A stretch of DNA of 64,000 nucleotides from Amia ocellicauda (lineage: Eukaryota; Chordata; Actinopteri; Amiiformes; Amiidae). The stretch lies in the NCBI RefSeq assembly GCF_036373705.1, contig NC_089851.1, positions 1,281,501 through 1,345,500 on the forward strand, in the 5' to 3' direction. The position numbers and the translations under genes are program-made. The notes under the pieces are model-generated. The model worked only from the letters and a program-made list of their open reading frames with translations, was not told the origin of the DNA and did not search any database. How positions within the stretch are numbered: position 1 is the first letter of the stretch; each line of letters opens with the position of its first letter. Positions 32,935-43,686 of the stretch are shown piece by piece.

Positions 32935-33041
32935 ACTGTCATCTCAGGCCTGAAGCCAGGGACCGAGCACATCTTCAATGTCACCACAGTGACAGGCAGT
33001 GGAGTCCAGAGCGGCCCGCTTCCAAGAGCATCTTCACAGGT
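32935..33041 (+). pseudogene. Fibronectin III half-exon, isolated
   Basis: The plus strand reads TVISGLKPGTEHIFNVTTVT and GSGVQSGPLP, the last strands of an FN3 domain. It then loses frame by one base before the expected SIFTG ending at a CACAG|GTGAGAG donor. No first half or neighbouring exon is found. It looks like a relic of a receptor gene on the opposite strand to the 22-24 kb locus. Confidence 0.6.
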
Positions 33042-33375
33042 GAGAGAGTCCCCACAGCATTGACCTCGGGCTCAGGAGTGACCATTGACCCACCAGGGCT
33101 GAATTAGTGTTGTCCCAGCTGACACCTCGCATTCTGGCAACGGTGTGTGAGGTTGTAGTTTAGTTGTATTTAACTGTTTTTGAATTCTTGCACAATAACC
33201 TTGTGTGTACACATTACATAATTATTTTAACTTTAAACAGAATATACAGTATATTTTGTTAATGTTATTAATTTATCTTAGTTATATTTTCATTCTCTGT
33301 ATTCTGTTATTTAATAATCATGTTTCTCTGGAATTTCATTATTTAAATGTAGTTCCAGAATGGTATTTTACATGT

Positions 33376-33380
33376 ACTTA

Positions 33381-33420
<40 letters not shown>

Positions 33421-35345
33421 TTATTTATTTATTAGCAGACGCCCTTGTCAAGGGCGACTTACAAAATATAAGAGCAATACAAAGTGCAATAATACAGTGC
33501 AGTTCAGGGCATAATGCATATTACAAACTCCAATTTACACAAGTGTATATGAGATATACAGTAAACAATATATAAGGTGTTACATCCTAGACTGTAAAAG
33601 TTGATAAGTGCAGACAATATGTTAAGTCACAGTTAAGAGCTAAGGAAGAGGGAGCATAGGGGAAATCAAAATAAACAAGTACTAGTAATGCAAAAGCAAG
33701 AAGTATGACAAAATGTATAAGTACAATCTCAGAGGAGGATGGAGTGATCGACGGTGTCAAATGCTGCGGAGAGGTCAAGGAGGATGAGGACTGAGGAGAG
33801 GGAGGTGCCCGAGCACAGCTGAGGGAGTCAGTGACAGCCAGGAGAGCCGTCTCAGTGGAGTGAGCTGTGTGGAAGCCGGATTGCAGAGGATCAAGGAGTG
33901 AGTGTTGGGACAGAAAGTCAGAGAGCTGACGGTGGACCACCCACTCGAGAGTCTTGGAGAGGAAGGGGAGTAGGGAGACAGGGCGGTAGTTCTAAGGAGA
34001 GGTGGCATCAAGGGTTGGTCTCTTGAGCAGTGGGATGACAGCAGCTTGTTTAAATGCAGAGGGGAAACAGCCAGAGAGGAGTGAGGAGCTGAGGAGGGAG
34101 GAGATGAAGGGGAGAAGATCAGGAGCGGTCGCTTGGAGGAGGCGAGAAGGGAGAGGGTCCAGGAAACTTGGTTGTGATGGGAGAGGAGGGGGGACTGTTG
34201 AAGTGCTTGCGGATGTCTGTGACCTTGGAGGAGAAGAAGGAGGTGAAATCATCAGCAGTGAGAGATGAGGGAGGAGGAGGGGGGGGCGAAGAGGGAGGAG
34301 AAGGTAGAGAAGAGTTTGCGGGGGTTGTGGACAGTGGATTCAAAGAGTGACTGGAAGTAAGACTTCTTGGCTGAGGTGAGTGAGGAGGAGAATGTGGACA
34401 GTAGAAAGCGGTAGAGTTCGAGAGCAGCTGGGAGTTTGGACCTTTTCCACTACTGTTCAGCTTTGCGCAGACTGGATCGGGTTGAGTGGAGAACAGAAGC
34501 GATCCAAGGCTGAGGAGGGGACGGACGGTCAGGACGAGACGTGAGAGGACAGAGAGAATCAAGGGAGGAGGTGAGGAAGGAGAACAAAGAGGAGGTAGCA
34601 CAGTTGACAGATGGGAAATACAATCAATGGAAGATAAGAGAGTGAGGGCAGTGGAGGCAAGGGTGGAGGGGGAAACAGAGATTATGGCGGAAGGTGACAG
34701 AGGGAGTGGGTGGGGTGGGGAGGAAGGGAAGAGAAAGAGACAAAGAGATTAAGAGGTGGTCTGAGATGTCCAGGGGTGTCACGGAGAGTGTTGAAAGGGA
34801 GAAGCCTGTAGAGAAGATGAGGTGTAGCTGGTGATCTGCCCTGTGAGTGGGGGGAGACGGGCAGAGAGAGAAGTTAAAAGAGTGGAGGAGGGGAGGAAAT
34901 CCAGCAGAGTGGGAGGGGTTGGAGAGGTGGATGTTGGAAGTCTCCAAGGAGGATGGTAGGTGAGGACAGTGAGGGGAGGGAGGAGAGAAGAAAGTCGAGT
35001 TCATCCAGGAAGTAACAGCCCTGTTTTTCCTCCCCGCCCGGTAAGACAAGGGGAGTGGGACAGGACAAACAGAGAGGATAGGGCAGCAGAGGTGCTTAAG
35101 TTCTCAGGGGAGATCCATGTCTCGGTGAGAGCAAGAATATCCAGAGATTGGTGGGAGGCGAAGGCCGAGATGAAGTCAGGCTTTTTGGAAGGTGAGTGGC
35201 AGTTCCACAGGCCTCCAGAGAGGGGAGGGAAGAGGAGGGGAGAGGCAGAGAGATGAGGTTGGAGGGATTAGGGAGGCAATGGCAAGCAGGTGCATGCTGA
35301 GAGGAAGGAGAGAGCAGGACTGGAATTTGAGTCATATCTGCCTAG
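33376..35345 (-). mobile_element. L2-like LINE, minus strand, truncated and mutated
   Basis: The minus strand reads in fragments. Endonuclease (LLGDF, then DHQLHLIFSTGFSLSTLSVTP and LDISDHLLISLS) is at 34.62-35.07 kb. A linker with ADDFTSFFSSKVTDIRKHF is at 34.2 kb. RT entry (SSLLSGCFPSAFKQAAVIPL then LKRPTLD) is at 34.0-34.1 kb, and LLDPLQSGFHTAHSTETALL is at about 33.87 kb. The 3' end is at the left, where a (ATT)n run and the inverted tail GCAGACGCCCTTGTCAAGGG lie at 33.38-33.46 kb. Composition is strongly purine/pyrimidine biased. Most of RT and the C-terminus are deleted. Confidence 0.8.
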
Positions 35346-36995
35346 TGTTGCTGAATTAAACAAATTGAAATAAATCAATACACGCTGTAACGGGCTGAGT
35401 GATCCCTGGCTGAAATTCAGCCTCCCAGATGCTAGATGAACTGACTTTTAATGACTTCAAAGAACATGGCTTGACAAGTTCTGTCTTTTGGGCTGAAGCT
35501 CCGATTAAAACTGGCGCAATCTTTGTGGTGGGGAAACTGTATGTATGCACTAACATCAGCTGGTATTTTGAAATTATTTTTATTTTTATTTTTATTACAT
35601 CAACCACCAGGGGGGTTTACGCTCCCCCAGACTACATCGTGTGGCATGCAGACTTCTCCTGTGGGCGCAAGGCAATCTCCGCTCCATACGGGCAATACAC
35701 CTGCCGGCGTGTCCAATACAGCGGCGGATGTCCTCTCCAGCGGAGGTCGATACAGCTCAGAGTGGAGACTGAATTCTGGGAGAGGCTGGGATGAGCTCAG
35801 GTCGATCTTTTTGCTACTCAGGCAACGACTCACTGTCCTCTGTGGTTCTCCTTGGAGAGGATTTACCAGGACGGAGCTTGAGTTCTCCTGATCACCCCCC
35901 GGTGGCCGAGACAATTGTGGTTCGCAACGCTGACACAGATGATCAGCGCGGACCCGTGGCAGCTTCCGCTTCGACGTGATACACGTCAGACACAGTGTAC
36001 ACGGTGCAAGCAATTTCAGTGTAGAGAGCACAAGGTTTGATGTTTTCAGTGTAGAGAGCGCAAGTGTTTTTCAGTGATAATGCCCCTAACGGCGCCTCAT
36101 ACCAGTACATCACACATGGACAACACTTTATTACAACTGGTTCTTCAAAATTCCCTTTTTTATGCATTTTACTTTATCTTGCTTATATTCGGTGGCAGTT
36201 TGAAGCACATATCTTTTTTTTTACCCAAATTGTTTGTGGTAATGTTTTGTTTTTAATCATTTTACGTTTGTAACTTGATTATTATTTAAGTGTTCAGGTG
36301 CTTTCATGTGTTTCAATTCCTAAACTTAAGTTAGCAGAGAAGAAAAATAAGTTATATCTTGTAATAGTACTAGCAACAGGTATAGGTTCCTCACAATTTC
36401 ACATCCTTCATACACTACAATGGGTTTTAGCAACATAAATGCAAGTGTACATTCAGTATATATATTTTTTTTACAATACATGAAAGATATCAGTACCATT
36501 TTCAGACAATCAGTATTGGACTTTTGTATAATATTTGGATTTTTGTATAAAATTTAAAATCGACAGATCTTGTCTTGTTTGGTAGATGAGTCTTTGAGCA
36601 ATTTGATGAGTCTATGCCCGCTGCAGCAGCTGGACAGATGCGGACGCTGCAGCTGTGTAAACACTGGGGAGGTGCGCAAGATGGAGAAGGCTGTGCGCTC
36701 CGCTTGAGTTTGTATACAAATCAAGCCTGCTACATAGGCACAAGAGAAGTATGGAGCAACTCCATCACAATCTTCTACTTCTGAACAAGTATTATTTGAG
36801 GATTTTGACCATTCAGAGAATATACTTTCCTCTGAAGAAGAGCAGGCTACTGGAAAAGGAATGGATGCGCACCTGGATTGGTAATTACATTTATACATTT
36901 TTTTAACTATAAAAAGAACCACAGTAGTAATAAAAATAAGTTATTATTATTAGTATAATAAGTAGTAGGCCTACTATTTAGCACGTATGTAGTGA

Positions 36996-37058
<63 letters not shown>

Positions 37059-38237
37059 GCGCCATGTATTAGCATTATTATTACCAAGCTTGCATATCAC
37101 ATTGGTGAAATACATTGTGGGCATATTATTTATATTTCGTTATATAATGACACAGAGAAAATAACTTCATATATTATTGCAGGGAAGAATGGGAACCACA
37201 GCTGCTTCTCTGAAGAGAAGGACAACTCAGAGCCAGAGAGCTATGTGCACAAATCAGATCCCGCAGGCTCCTCAGGCTGACTTGCGCACTGAGCGCTGCC
37301 TGGGGCGATGGCTGCACAGCAGCGGGGACAGGCACAGCTAGAGAGAGACGCTCTAACTCAACCGAGATTTTTGCCCCATTGCACTCCAGGAGTCCATATA
37401 ATAAATAGACCCCATGAAGGACTACAGCCATTCAGATTTCAGATTTCTTGGGCATTCCCAAAAGGATTTTTAGAAAAACACTTGTTCATGAACTGGCAGG
37501 TGAACAATTCACTATACAGACAACATAACTGAATTTAAGTTATGAGGTTCAGCACTTCCCTGATGCTGACAGATTTTGATGAAAGTGAAAATACTGTTTT
37601 ATTGTTTTAGTATTTTACATTACAGGCAACACAAGGAAGGAAGTATTGTGCATTTTCCAAACAGAAGGACAAACATTCCCAAACACCTTGCAGATGCAGG
37701 ACCTGTGCAGTGCCCCTCTGGTCATGGGAGGAACTGTTTCAGTAAATGGCACTCCAAATAAGCATTAGAATTACTGTCAAATATGTTTGAATACTTTTAT
37801 ATGTTGTTGTAGAGTTCGTTTTGCTATATTTTATGATTGTTACTCCCTCTGTTATGATTGTTATATCTCTTTCAATTTATGTTGTATTTACATAGTACTT
37901 TTTCCCAGTTTTTAAAACCCCTTTACCTACAAGTTCAAATTGTCAGAAAGCTTGACCACACATATTTTCATACTTTGTTTTTCAAATAATAATGTTTTTT
38001 TAATAATTGCATTTTTGATAATCTTTATTATTTTATCATTTGTGGCCTCACATAAGTATTTATATGCTAGGTAGCTTTATAAAATGAAAGTTACTTATGC
38101 AAATACTTGGTATGGTTGTTTTAGCCATTCTGGCTTGTAGAACAGAGGACAATATGATTTATTGTTGAAATATTCCATTATTTCCACCAAACAGAAATTT
38201 GTGGAATGTTCCCTGTGATCAAAAAAGGAAAACCATA
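35346..38237. other. No gene recognised; (ATT)n microsatellite at 36.99-37.06 kb
   Basis: Several open stretches (for example 35.43-36.03 kb on both strands) lack recognisable motifs. A pure ATT tract of about 20 units lies at 36998-37058. AT-rich DNA follows to 38.2 kb. The sequence gives no supported exon, RNA or transposon boundary. Confidence 0.5.
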
Positions 38238-39085
38238 TTCTTGGAGATAGTCAACATAGGTTTAGACCAGGCAGAAAAGTCTCTATTAGGGCCTTTGCTT
38301 TTTCTAATCTATATTAATGATCTGGACCTGGGATAGTTAGCAAACTTGTCAAATTTGCAGATGATACTAAAATAGGTGGCTCAGCAGATACAATCTCGGC
38401 AGCACAGGCTATTCAGAGGGACTTAGATAATATTCAGTTGAGGGCCGACACCTGGCAGATGAAATTCAATGTGGACAAGTGCAAGGTATTACATGCAGGT
38501 AATAAAAATGTCCACTATAATTACACTATGGGAGGAACAGAACTAGATGAAGTAACGCATGAGAAAGACCTAGGAGTCTACGTGGACTCCTCACTTTCTC
38601 CATCCAAACAATGTGGGGAAGCAATAAAAAAGGCAAACACAATGCTAGGGTATATTGTCAAAAGTGTAGAATTGAGAACAAGGGCAGTGATGTTCAGACT
38701 GTACAATGCACTAGTTAGAGCTCATCTGGATACTGTGGACAGTTCTGGGCTCCACACTTCAAGAAAGATATCGCTGCTCTAGAGGCAGTTCAGAGGAGAG
38801 CAACCAGACTTATTCCAGGTCTGAAGGGAATGTCCTACTGAGAGACTGAGGACCTGAACCTTTTCACCCTGGAACAGAGGAGACTATGTGGGGACTTGAT
38901 CCAAGTCTTCGAAATCATGAAAGGCATCGACCACATCAAACAAGAGGAGCTTTTCCAGATCAGCAGGGACACACGCACCCGGGGACACAAATGGAAATTG
39001 GGCTTCAAGGCATTCAAGACAGAAAACAGGAGACACTTCTTCACACAGAGAGCCGTCACAATCTGAACAAACTCCCCAGCGATGT
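38238..39085 (+). mobile_element. CR1-like LINE, second copy, 5'-deleted
   Basis: Same family as 1-945. It reads QHRFRPGRK, jumps to LGPLLFLIYINDLD-like sequence, then KLVKFADDTKIGGSADTIS with the FADD box. From 38438 a long clean frame follows: TWQMKFNVDKCKVLHAGN, EVTHEKDLGVYVDSSLSPS and EAIKKANTMLGYIVKSVELR. Further on, GLCGDLIQVFEIMKGID-like and [17 protein letters not shown]-like segments mark the C-terminus. An internal deletion removes most of the fingers and palm start. It ends abruptly against a Tc1-like fragment. Confidence 0.85.
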
Positions 39086-39086
39086 G

Positions 39087-39395
39087 GCTGAAGAGACAAT
39101 TTGTAACAACTGCCCGAGTTACACCAGGAATGCACAATCCCTCCATCAGTGCTCAGACTGTCCGCAATAGGCTGAGAGAGGCTGGACTGAGGGCTTGTAA
39201 GCCTGTTGTAAGGCAGGTCCTTACCAGACATCACCGGCAACACAGTCGCCTATGGGCATAAACACACCTTCACTGGATGTGATTTCCTGCAAGAGAGGAA
39301 TGTCAGTGTTCTGCCATGGTCAATCCCATTGAGCACGTCTGGGACCTGTTAGATCGGAAGGTGAGGTCCATTCCCCCCAGAAATGTGGGTGGACC
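39087..39395 (+). pseudogene. Tc1-like transposase fragment
   Basis: It reads GMHNPSISAQTVRNRLREAG, then LRACKPVVRQVLTRHHRQHS, the second helix-turn-helix of a fish Tc1-like transposase. It then passes through a deletion to NPIEHVWDLLDRKVRSIPPR, the final catalytic-Glu region. The first two catalytic Asp residues are gone. It is fused to the 3' end of the CR1 copy and followed directly by the foldback element. Confidence 0.8.
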
Positions 39396-39524
39396 AAAAC
39401 AGTCAAAATGAATTGATGATATATACGAAATCATGAAATAATGAAATCACGAAATAAATAATTAAATACATACATTTATTGTGAATTAAATATATACATA
39501 AATAAAATATACCAAATTATTATG

Positions 39525-39526
<2 letters not shown>

Positions 39527-39580
<54 letters not shown>
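39527..39580. repeat. (AT)n microsatellite
   Basis: About 27 AT units inside the left arm of the foldback element; they are absent from the right arm, so they expanded after insertion. Confidence 0.95.
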
Positions 39581-39587
<7 letters not shown>

Positions 39588-39948
39588 TAATATTAAATAA
39601 TGACGTTTTTCAATTCATAATTACATTTTCCCGAATTACTTTTTTTTCAAAGGCCCTTTTAATTTCATAATGACACATTTCATAATGACGTTTTTCAAAA
39701 TGACGTATTTCATAATGACTTTTTTCACAACAGCGTTTTTCAGCATAATTACACATTTCATAATGAGAAGGGTTTGTGTCAATCAAAGCAAGTGGGCAGT
39801 ATCTAGCCACCGATTGGATACCTTTAACATCGATTACCTTGGCCTTGCCATCATGAAAGCGCTGGCAAGGACTCAAGCGGATTGGCTGAGCTCAGTACCA
39901 ATGTGTATTTGTGTTACTTTTTGTCTTTCCCTGTTGCTGTAGCTAGAG

Positions 39949-40276
39949 CAGTGGTTCCCAAACCGGTCCTGGGGGACCCCCTACCCTGCTGGTTTTTGTT
40001 CCAACCGAGCTCTCAATTACTTAATTGAACCTTAATTGAAGTAACAATCTGCTTAGATTTTACTTTTTAAATTGTGTAAGAAAATAGTTGTTTCTTCAAT
40101 ACGTTTTTTAATATAATTCTATACTTAACTTAAAACCCCTACTGTTTAAAATAATTAAAAGTCTCTGATTTAGGAAATTATTACTTCAATTAAGGTTCAA
40201 TTAAGTAATTGAGAGCTCGGTTGGAACAAAAACCAGCAGGGTAGGGGGTCCCCCAGGACCGGTTTGGGAACCACTG
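39949..40276. mobile_element. hAT-type MITE (328 bp)
   Basis: The termini CAGTGGTTCCCAAACC and GGTTTGGGAACCACTG are inverted, and the arms are near-identical for about 95 bp. The flanking 8-bp duplication is AGCTAGAG at 39941-39948 and AGCTAGGG at 40277-40284 (7 of 8). Terminal CA...TG and 8-bp duplication are hAT hallmarks. It is non-autonomous and sits in the loop of the foldback element. Confidence 0.92.
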
Positions 40277-40419
40277 AGCTAGGGCTTAATTTGTGCCGGA
40301 ACAAGCCGGATCCGGATCTATTACTTTTGCTTAACAATTTAGCTCGACAGCATTAAACCAATGACAGAATAAAGTCAGCCCATTTGCTTTGATTGACAAA
40401 CCTATTGGAGCATTATAAG

Positions 40420-41019
40420 GGTCAAAATCTTTAATTCATACATTAATTCGTCAATTCGTAACTTAATTAATCAATTAATAAATCAATGCATTAATTTATT
40501 GCGCTGTTTGCCAAGTCATCTTTCAATTTCATTTGCCAATTGATCTTTCAGTTTCATTTGGCAAATGATCTTTCAATTTCACTTGGCAAACGAACTTCTT
40601 TTTAATGCTTGTCAATCACCCGAGGGGGCGCGTTTTGTCCTTCTGGAGGCGGGTCCGATCGTGGCGCAGTGATTGTGGGCGGGGCTGCGGGTAGTGCAGA
40701 CAATGTTTCACTGAGTCCGTTTTGATAAGCGCTTTAAAGTCTCCTAAATTAATGTCCAAAAAGCGTATGTGATATAGTGCTGTAACCCCATACACACATT
40801 TTTTTCTCAATTTATACATTTATGTTTAATGAATTCCAATACTTCAGTCATATGGACTACACCTAATTAGGACGGTTGGCTGCGTTAAGAGGGTACTTTA
40901 CTGTGTATACCCACATATTATAACAAACAGCGCAATAAATTAATTAATTGATTTATTAATTTACGAATTGACAAATTAATTTATGAATTTATTTATGAAT
41001 TAAAGATTTAATTTTGACC
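40420..41019. mobile_element. Inner foldback MITE (600 bp), related to the outer one
   Basis: The ends GGTCAAAAT (40420) and ATTTTGACC (41019) share the GTCAAAAT terminus with the outer element. The arms are inverted over about 95 bp (both run to the AATTTATTGCGCTGTTTG segment). The flanks ATTATAAG at 40412-40419 and ATTATAAT at 41020-41027 look like an 8-bp duplication. It splits the right arm of the outer element. Confidence 0.8.
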
Positions 41020-41273
41020 ATTATAATGCTACATACAAACCCTTCTCATTATGAAATGGTTCATTATGCTGAAAAACGCCATTGTGAAAAAGTCATTATG
41101 AAATACGTAATTAGGAAATGTGTCATTATTAAATGAAAAGCGCCATTGAGAAAAAAGTAATTCGGGAAAATGTAATTATGAAATGAAAAAGGCCATAATT
41201 TAATATTATCACAATAAATGTATGCATTTCATTATTTATTTCACGATTTCGTATTTCATCATTTAATTTTGAC

Positions 41274-42440
41274 AGTTGGAGAAGAGACATTATTTTATGC
41301 ATTATTAACAATCCTTGCCAAATTCCTAAATGTGAAGTGGGGGTTTTAAGAAGCTGTTGGAATAATTTGTGTTGTATTAAAATGATAGAATACAACGACT
41401 TATAAATACCTGTGGTTGGTAATGCATGTCCTGCGCCTCTGCTACTCCAGGCAACTTGGTGTAGCTCCTCATCATCCTCTCCCTTATGGCAGTGCACACG
41501 CAGATACGCCACGGTGGACGGTGGTCTTGCAGACTGCGACTGTCTCTCCCGCCCCGCTGTACTCGCAACTGGCCAACCCTTAGAGCGCAAAGGCTGTGGG
41601 GGACGCTGGCTCGGCATTCTCAGCCCAACAACGCGTCCAGTCACTCGGCACCAACTTTCCAAGGTAGGCTTGGGCTTTCTGAAGTGTCCGTTTCCTGCAT
41701 CATGATCAGCCGAAGTACTGCACTGTCGTCTTCGGAAGATGACACGAACCGTGGCGATCAACTGAACTGACAACTAAATGATGACAACTTGCCCAATATG
41801 AATACATTCCACATTTTGTGTGCCTTGGGAAGCGGGCCAGCCATCAGGAGCAGCTACAGGTCGAAGTATGTCGATACGTTTAAACGATGAAACACTCAAC
41901 ATTTCCGATCATTTATTCGACAATACAGAATACACGCGACAAAGTGCTTTTGCAGGAAATTGTCAAAATTGTAATGTTCGCTACAACTCAGTTTTGATGG
42001 AAACGCACATTGGCTTGTAAAATGCACATACTTTTTATGCGAAATTAAGAATTGTCGTTCAAAGCGATTTGTAAAATGTATTATTTTGAATTGCTATGTT
42101 TTAGCGAAGTTGAATTTGTAATGATTGATGCCTTGTACTTCTCTGTATTTTTGCACTTATGTTGTAAGTCGCCCTGGATAAGGGCGTCTGCCAAGAAATA
42201 AAAATAATAATAATAATAATAATAATTAAAAAAACATGTTCAATAAGTGGATAGAAACCTAGCTATAGATATTTTAGTCGACCTGACTAAATCAAATACG
42301 ACTACATTAACACTGCAGTTGTGAAATTAAATTGCCTTTAATAAATGGGGGCAATGTAGATATGCTAAAACCAAACACAAATACCCATGCTTACACCATA
42401 TTAAAACCCTCGAACTAATAGCCCTTCAAATGTACACAAT
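41274..42440. other. No gene recognised; LINE/SINE tail at 42.15-42.24 kb
   Basis: An open minus-strand stretch at 41.41-41.77 kb ends at a possible CACAG|GTATTT donor, but no family is recognised. At 42161-42235 GTAAGTCGCCCTGGATAAGG, GCGTCTGCC and (AAT)n form the stem-loop tail shared by fish L2-type LINEs and SINEs. Confidence 0.5.
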
Positions 42441-43686
42441 GGAAAGATTGAAAATAATACAATGTCACAGTCACCGTCGAAGCAATCCTCGGTGCGCAGT
42501 ATCCACAGTCTCTCTTTCAATGTCCGTACAGGCTGGCAGCGCATCAGCGCAATCGCCGCAATCCATCCCACGGCCGGACATCAACTGGACATCGCTCCAC
42601 TGCGCAGCCGATGACCAAACCCGGGGGGGAGAGGAGACACAAAATAAAGGGTCCCGCAGTCTTGCCTTGCCTTGCCTTGCCTGTCCTGTGCTGTGCACTA
42701 CTGTCCACAGCCACCTCTTCTTTCTGTGCCTCAGTCAGCTCTGTATAGCCAGGGAGTGACTGAGCTGCTGAGTGGGAACGGGTGTGAGGCTCCGGGCTGG
42801 ACGAGGCAGGACACTGTCACAGCACCGGTGCGCCCCGTGAGGGGCAAAGAAACTCGTACAAGTCAAAATAAAACACACGTCAATAAGCAAACAATCAGTG
42901 AATCAAGTCACTGATGAATGGAAAAATAAGTGAAAAGTTCAACACACATAAAGTAAATATAATCAAACAGTGAAAACAAAATAAGCAATACAATAAATTA
43001 AAGGCACCTCTCGTGACACTATTATAAATTACTAATTTTATTCGATTACCTCCGTCAATAATCTGGTTTGTCTAGACGTCTATGATTATAGGCTAACATT
43101 ACCCTTTGTTTATACTGAATACAAATGAAAGGCAATTCCAGATCTGTGCCTCAATAACATTTATTTTTCTTGGACGTGGTTTTCTTCAAGATAAAATAGA
43201 GGAACAGTAAATAATACCTTGATTGTTTAAATAATTGTTTTGATTAAAACATCAAATTAATCTATTTTGTGTCCCTTTATGAGGTTCATACACAAACACA
43301 TGCACATTCACTTTATTGCTAAAATCACAATACTGACATTAACTTTTGGTACTTGTACACTTGAAAGTAGTTTATTTTTTTGTACTTTTATTGAAGTACA
43401 GTTTGAATGGGAGACGTTTTACTTCTACTCAAGTGTAACTTCAGACTACTTTTTACACAAGTGCCAGTTTAGGTTTATCATTGGGCAAATTATTTGCAGC
43501 TGCTTTGTTGAAAACCTGTTGATAATAAAACAGTGTAACAACAGTCTGCTCATCTATCTTGGCTTGGAAAAATGGTTCACCAAGCAATCAATCAAAATCA
43601 TTGTTTCTACTATAATGGCAGGACTCTCACTATGGTGTTGGAGTGGTTTATCCCTCTCCCTCCTCATCCTGCCTTTCTGCTCTGAT
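42441..43686. other. No gene recognised
   Basis: Contains a short (CCTTG)n run at 42.66-42.68 kb within a GC-richer patch, then AT-rich sequence up to the 3' end of the crystallin-aerolysin gene. A plus-strand open stretch overlapping that gene is antisense shadow. Confidence 0.45.

Larger units (their letters stand above)
39402..41273. mobile_element. Foldback (long inverted repeat) element with nested inserts
   Basis: The ends are GTCAAAAT at 39402 and ATTTTGAC ending at 41273. The left arm, about 39402-39797, carries degenerate repeats of 'TTCATAATGAC(G)' and an (AT)n tract at 39527-39580. It is the inverted partner of 40377-41273: for example GTCAATCAAAGCAAGTGGGC at 39778 pairs with 40377-40396. 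The right arm is split by a 600-bp insert at 40420-41019, and the loop holds a 328-bp hAT MITE. No protein is encoded. I found no target duplication for the outer element. Confidence 0.75.

Noticed and set aside
34000-35340. Long Pro/Ser-rich minus frames and Glu/Gly/Arg-rich plus frames
   Set aside because: Purine/pyrimidine strand bias in an L2-like LINE keeps frames open; only short LINE motifs are recognisable, and the plus frames are shadows.
35429-36031. Open frames on both strands around 35.4-36.0 kb
   Set aside because: No motifs; both strands equally open, which argues for base composition rather than coding.
41129-41773. 214-codon minus frame
   Set aside because: Half lies in the foldback arm and half in unannotated sequence; no domain, and the splice signal at 41408 alone is weak.
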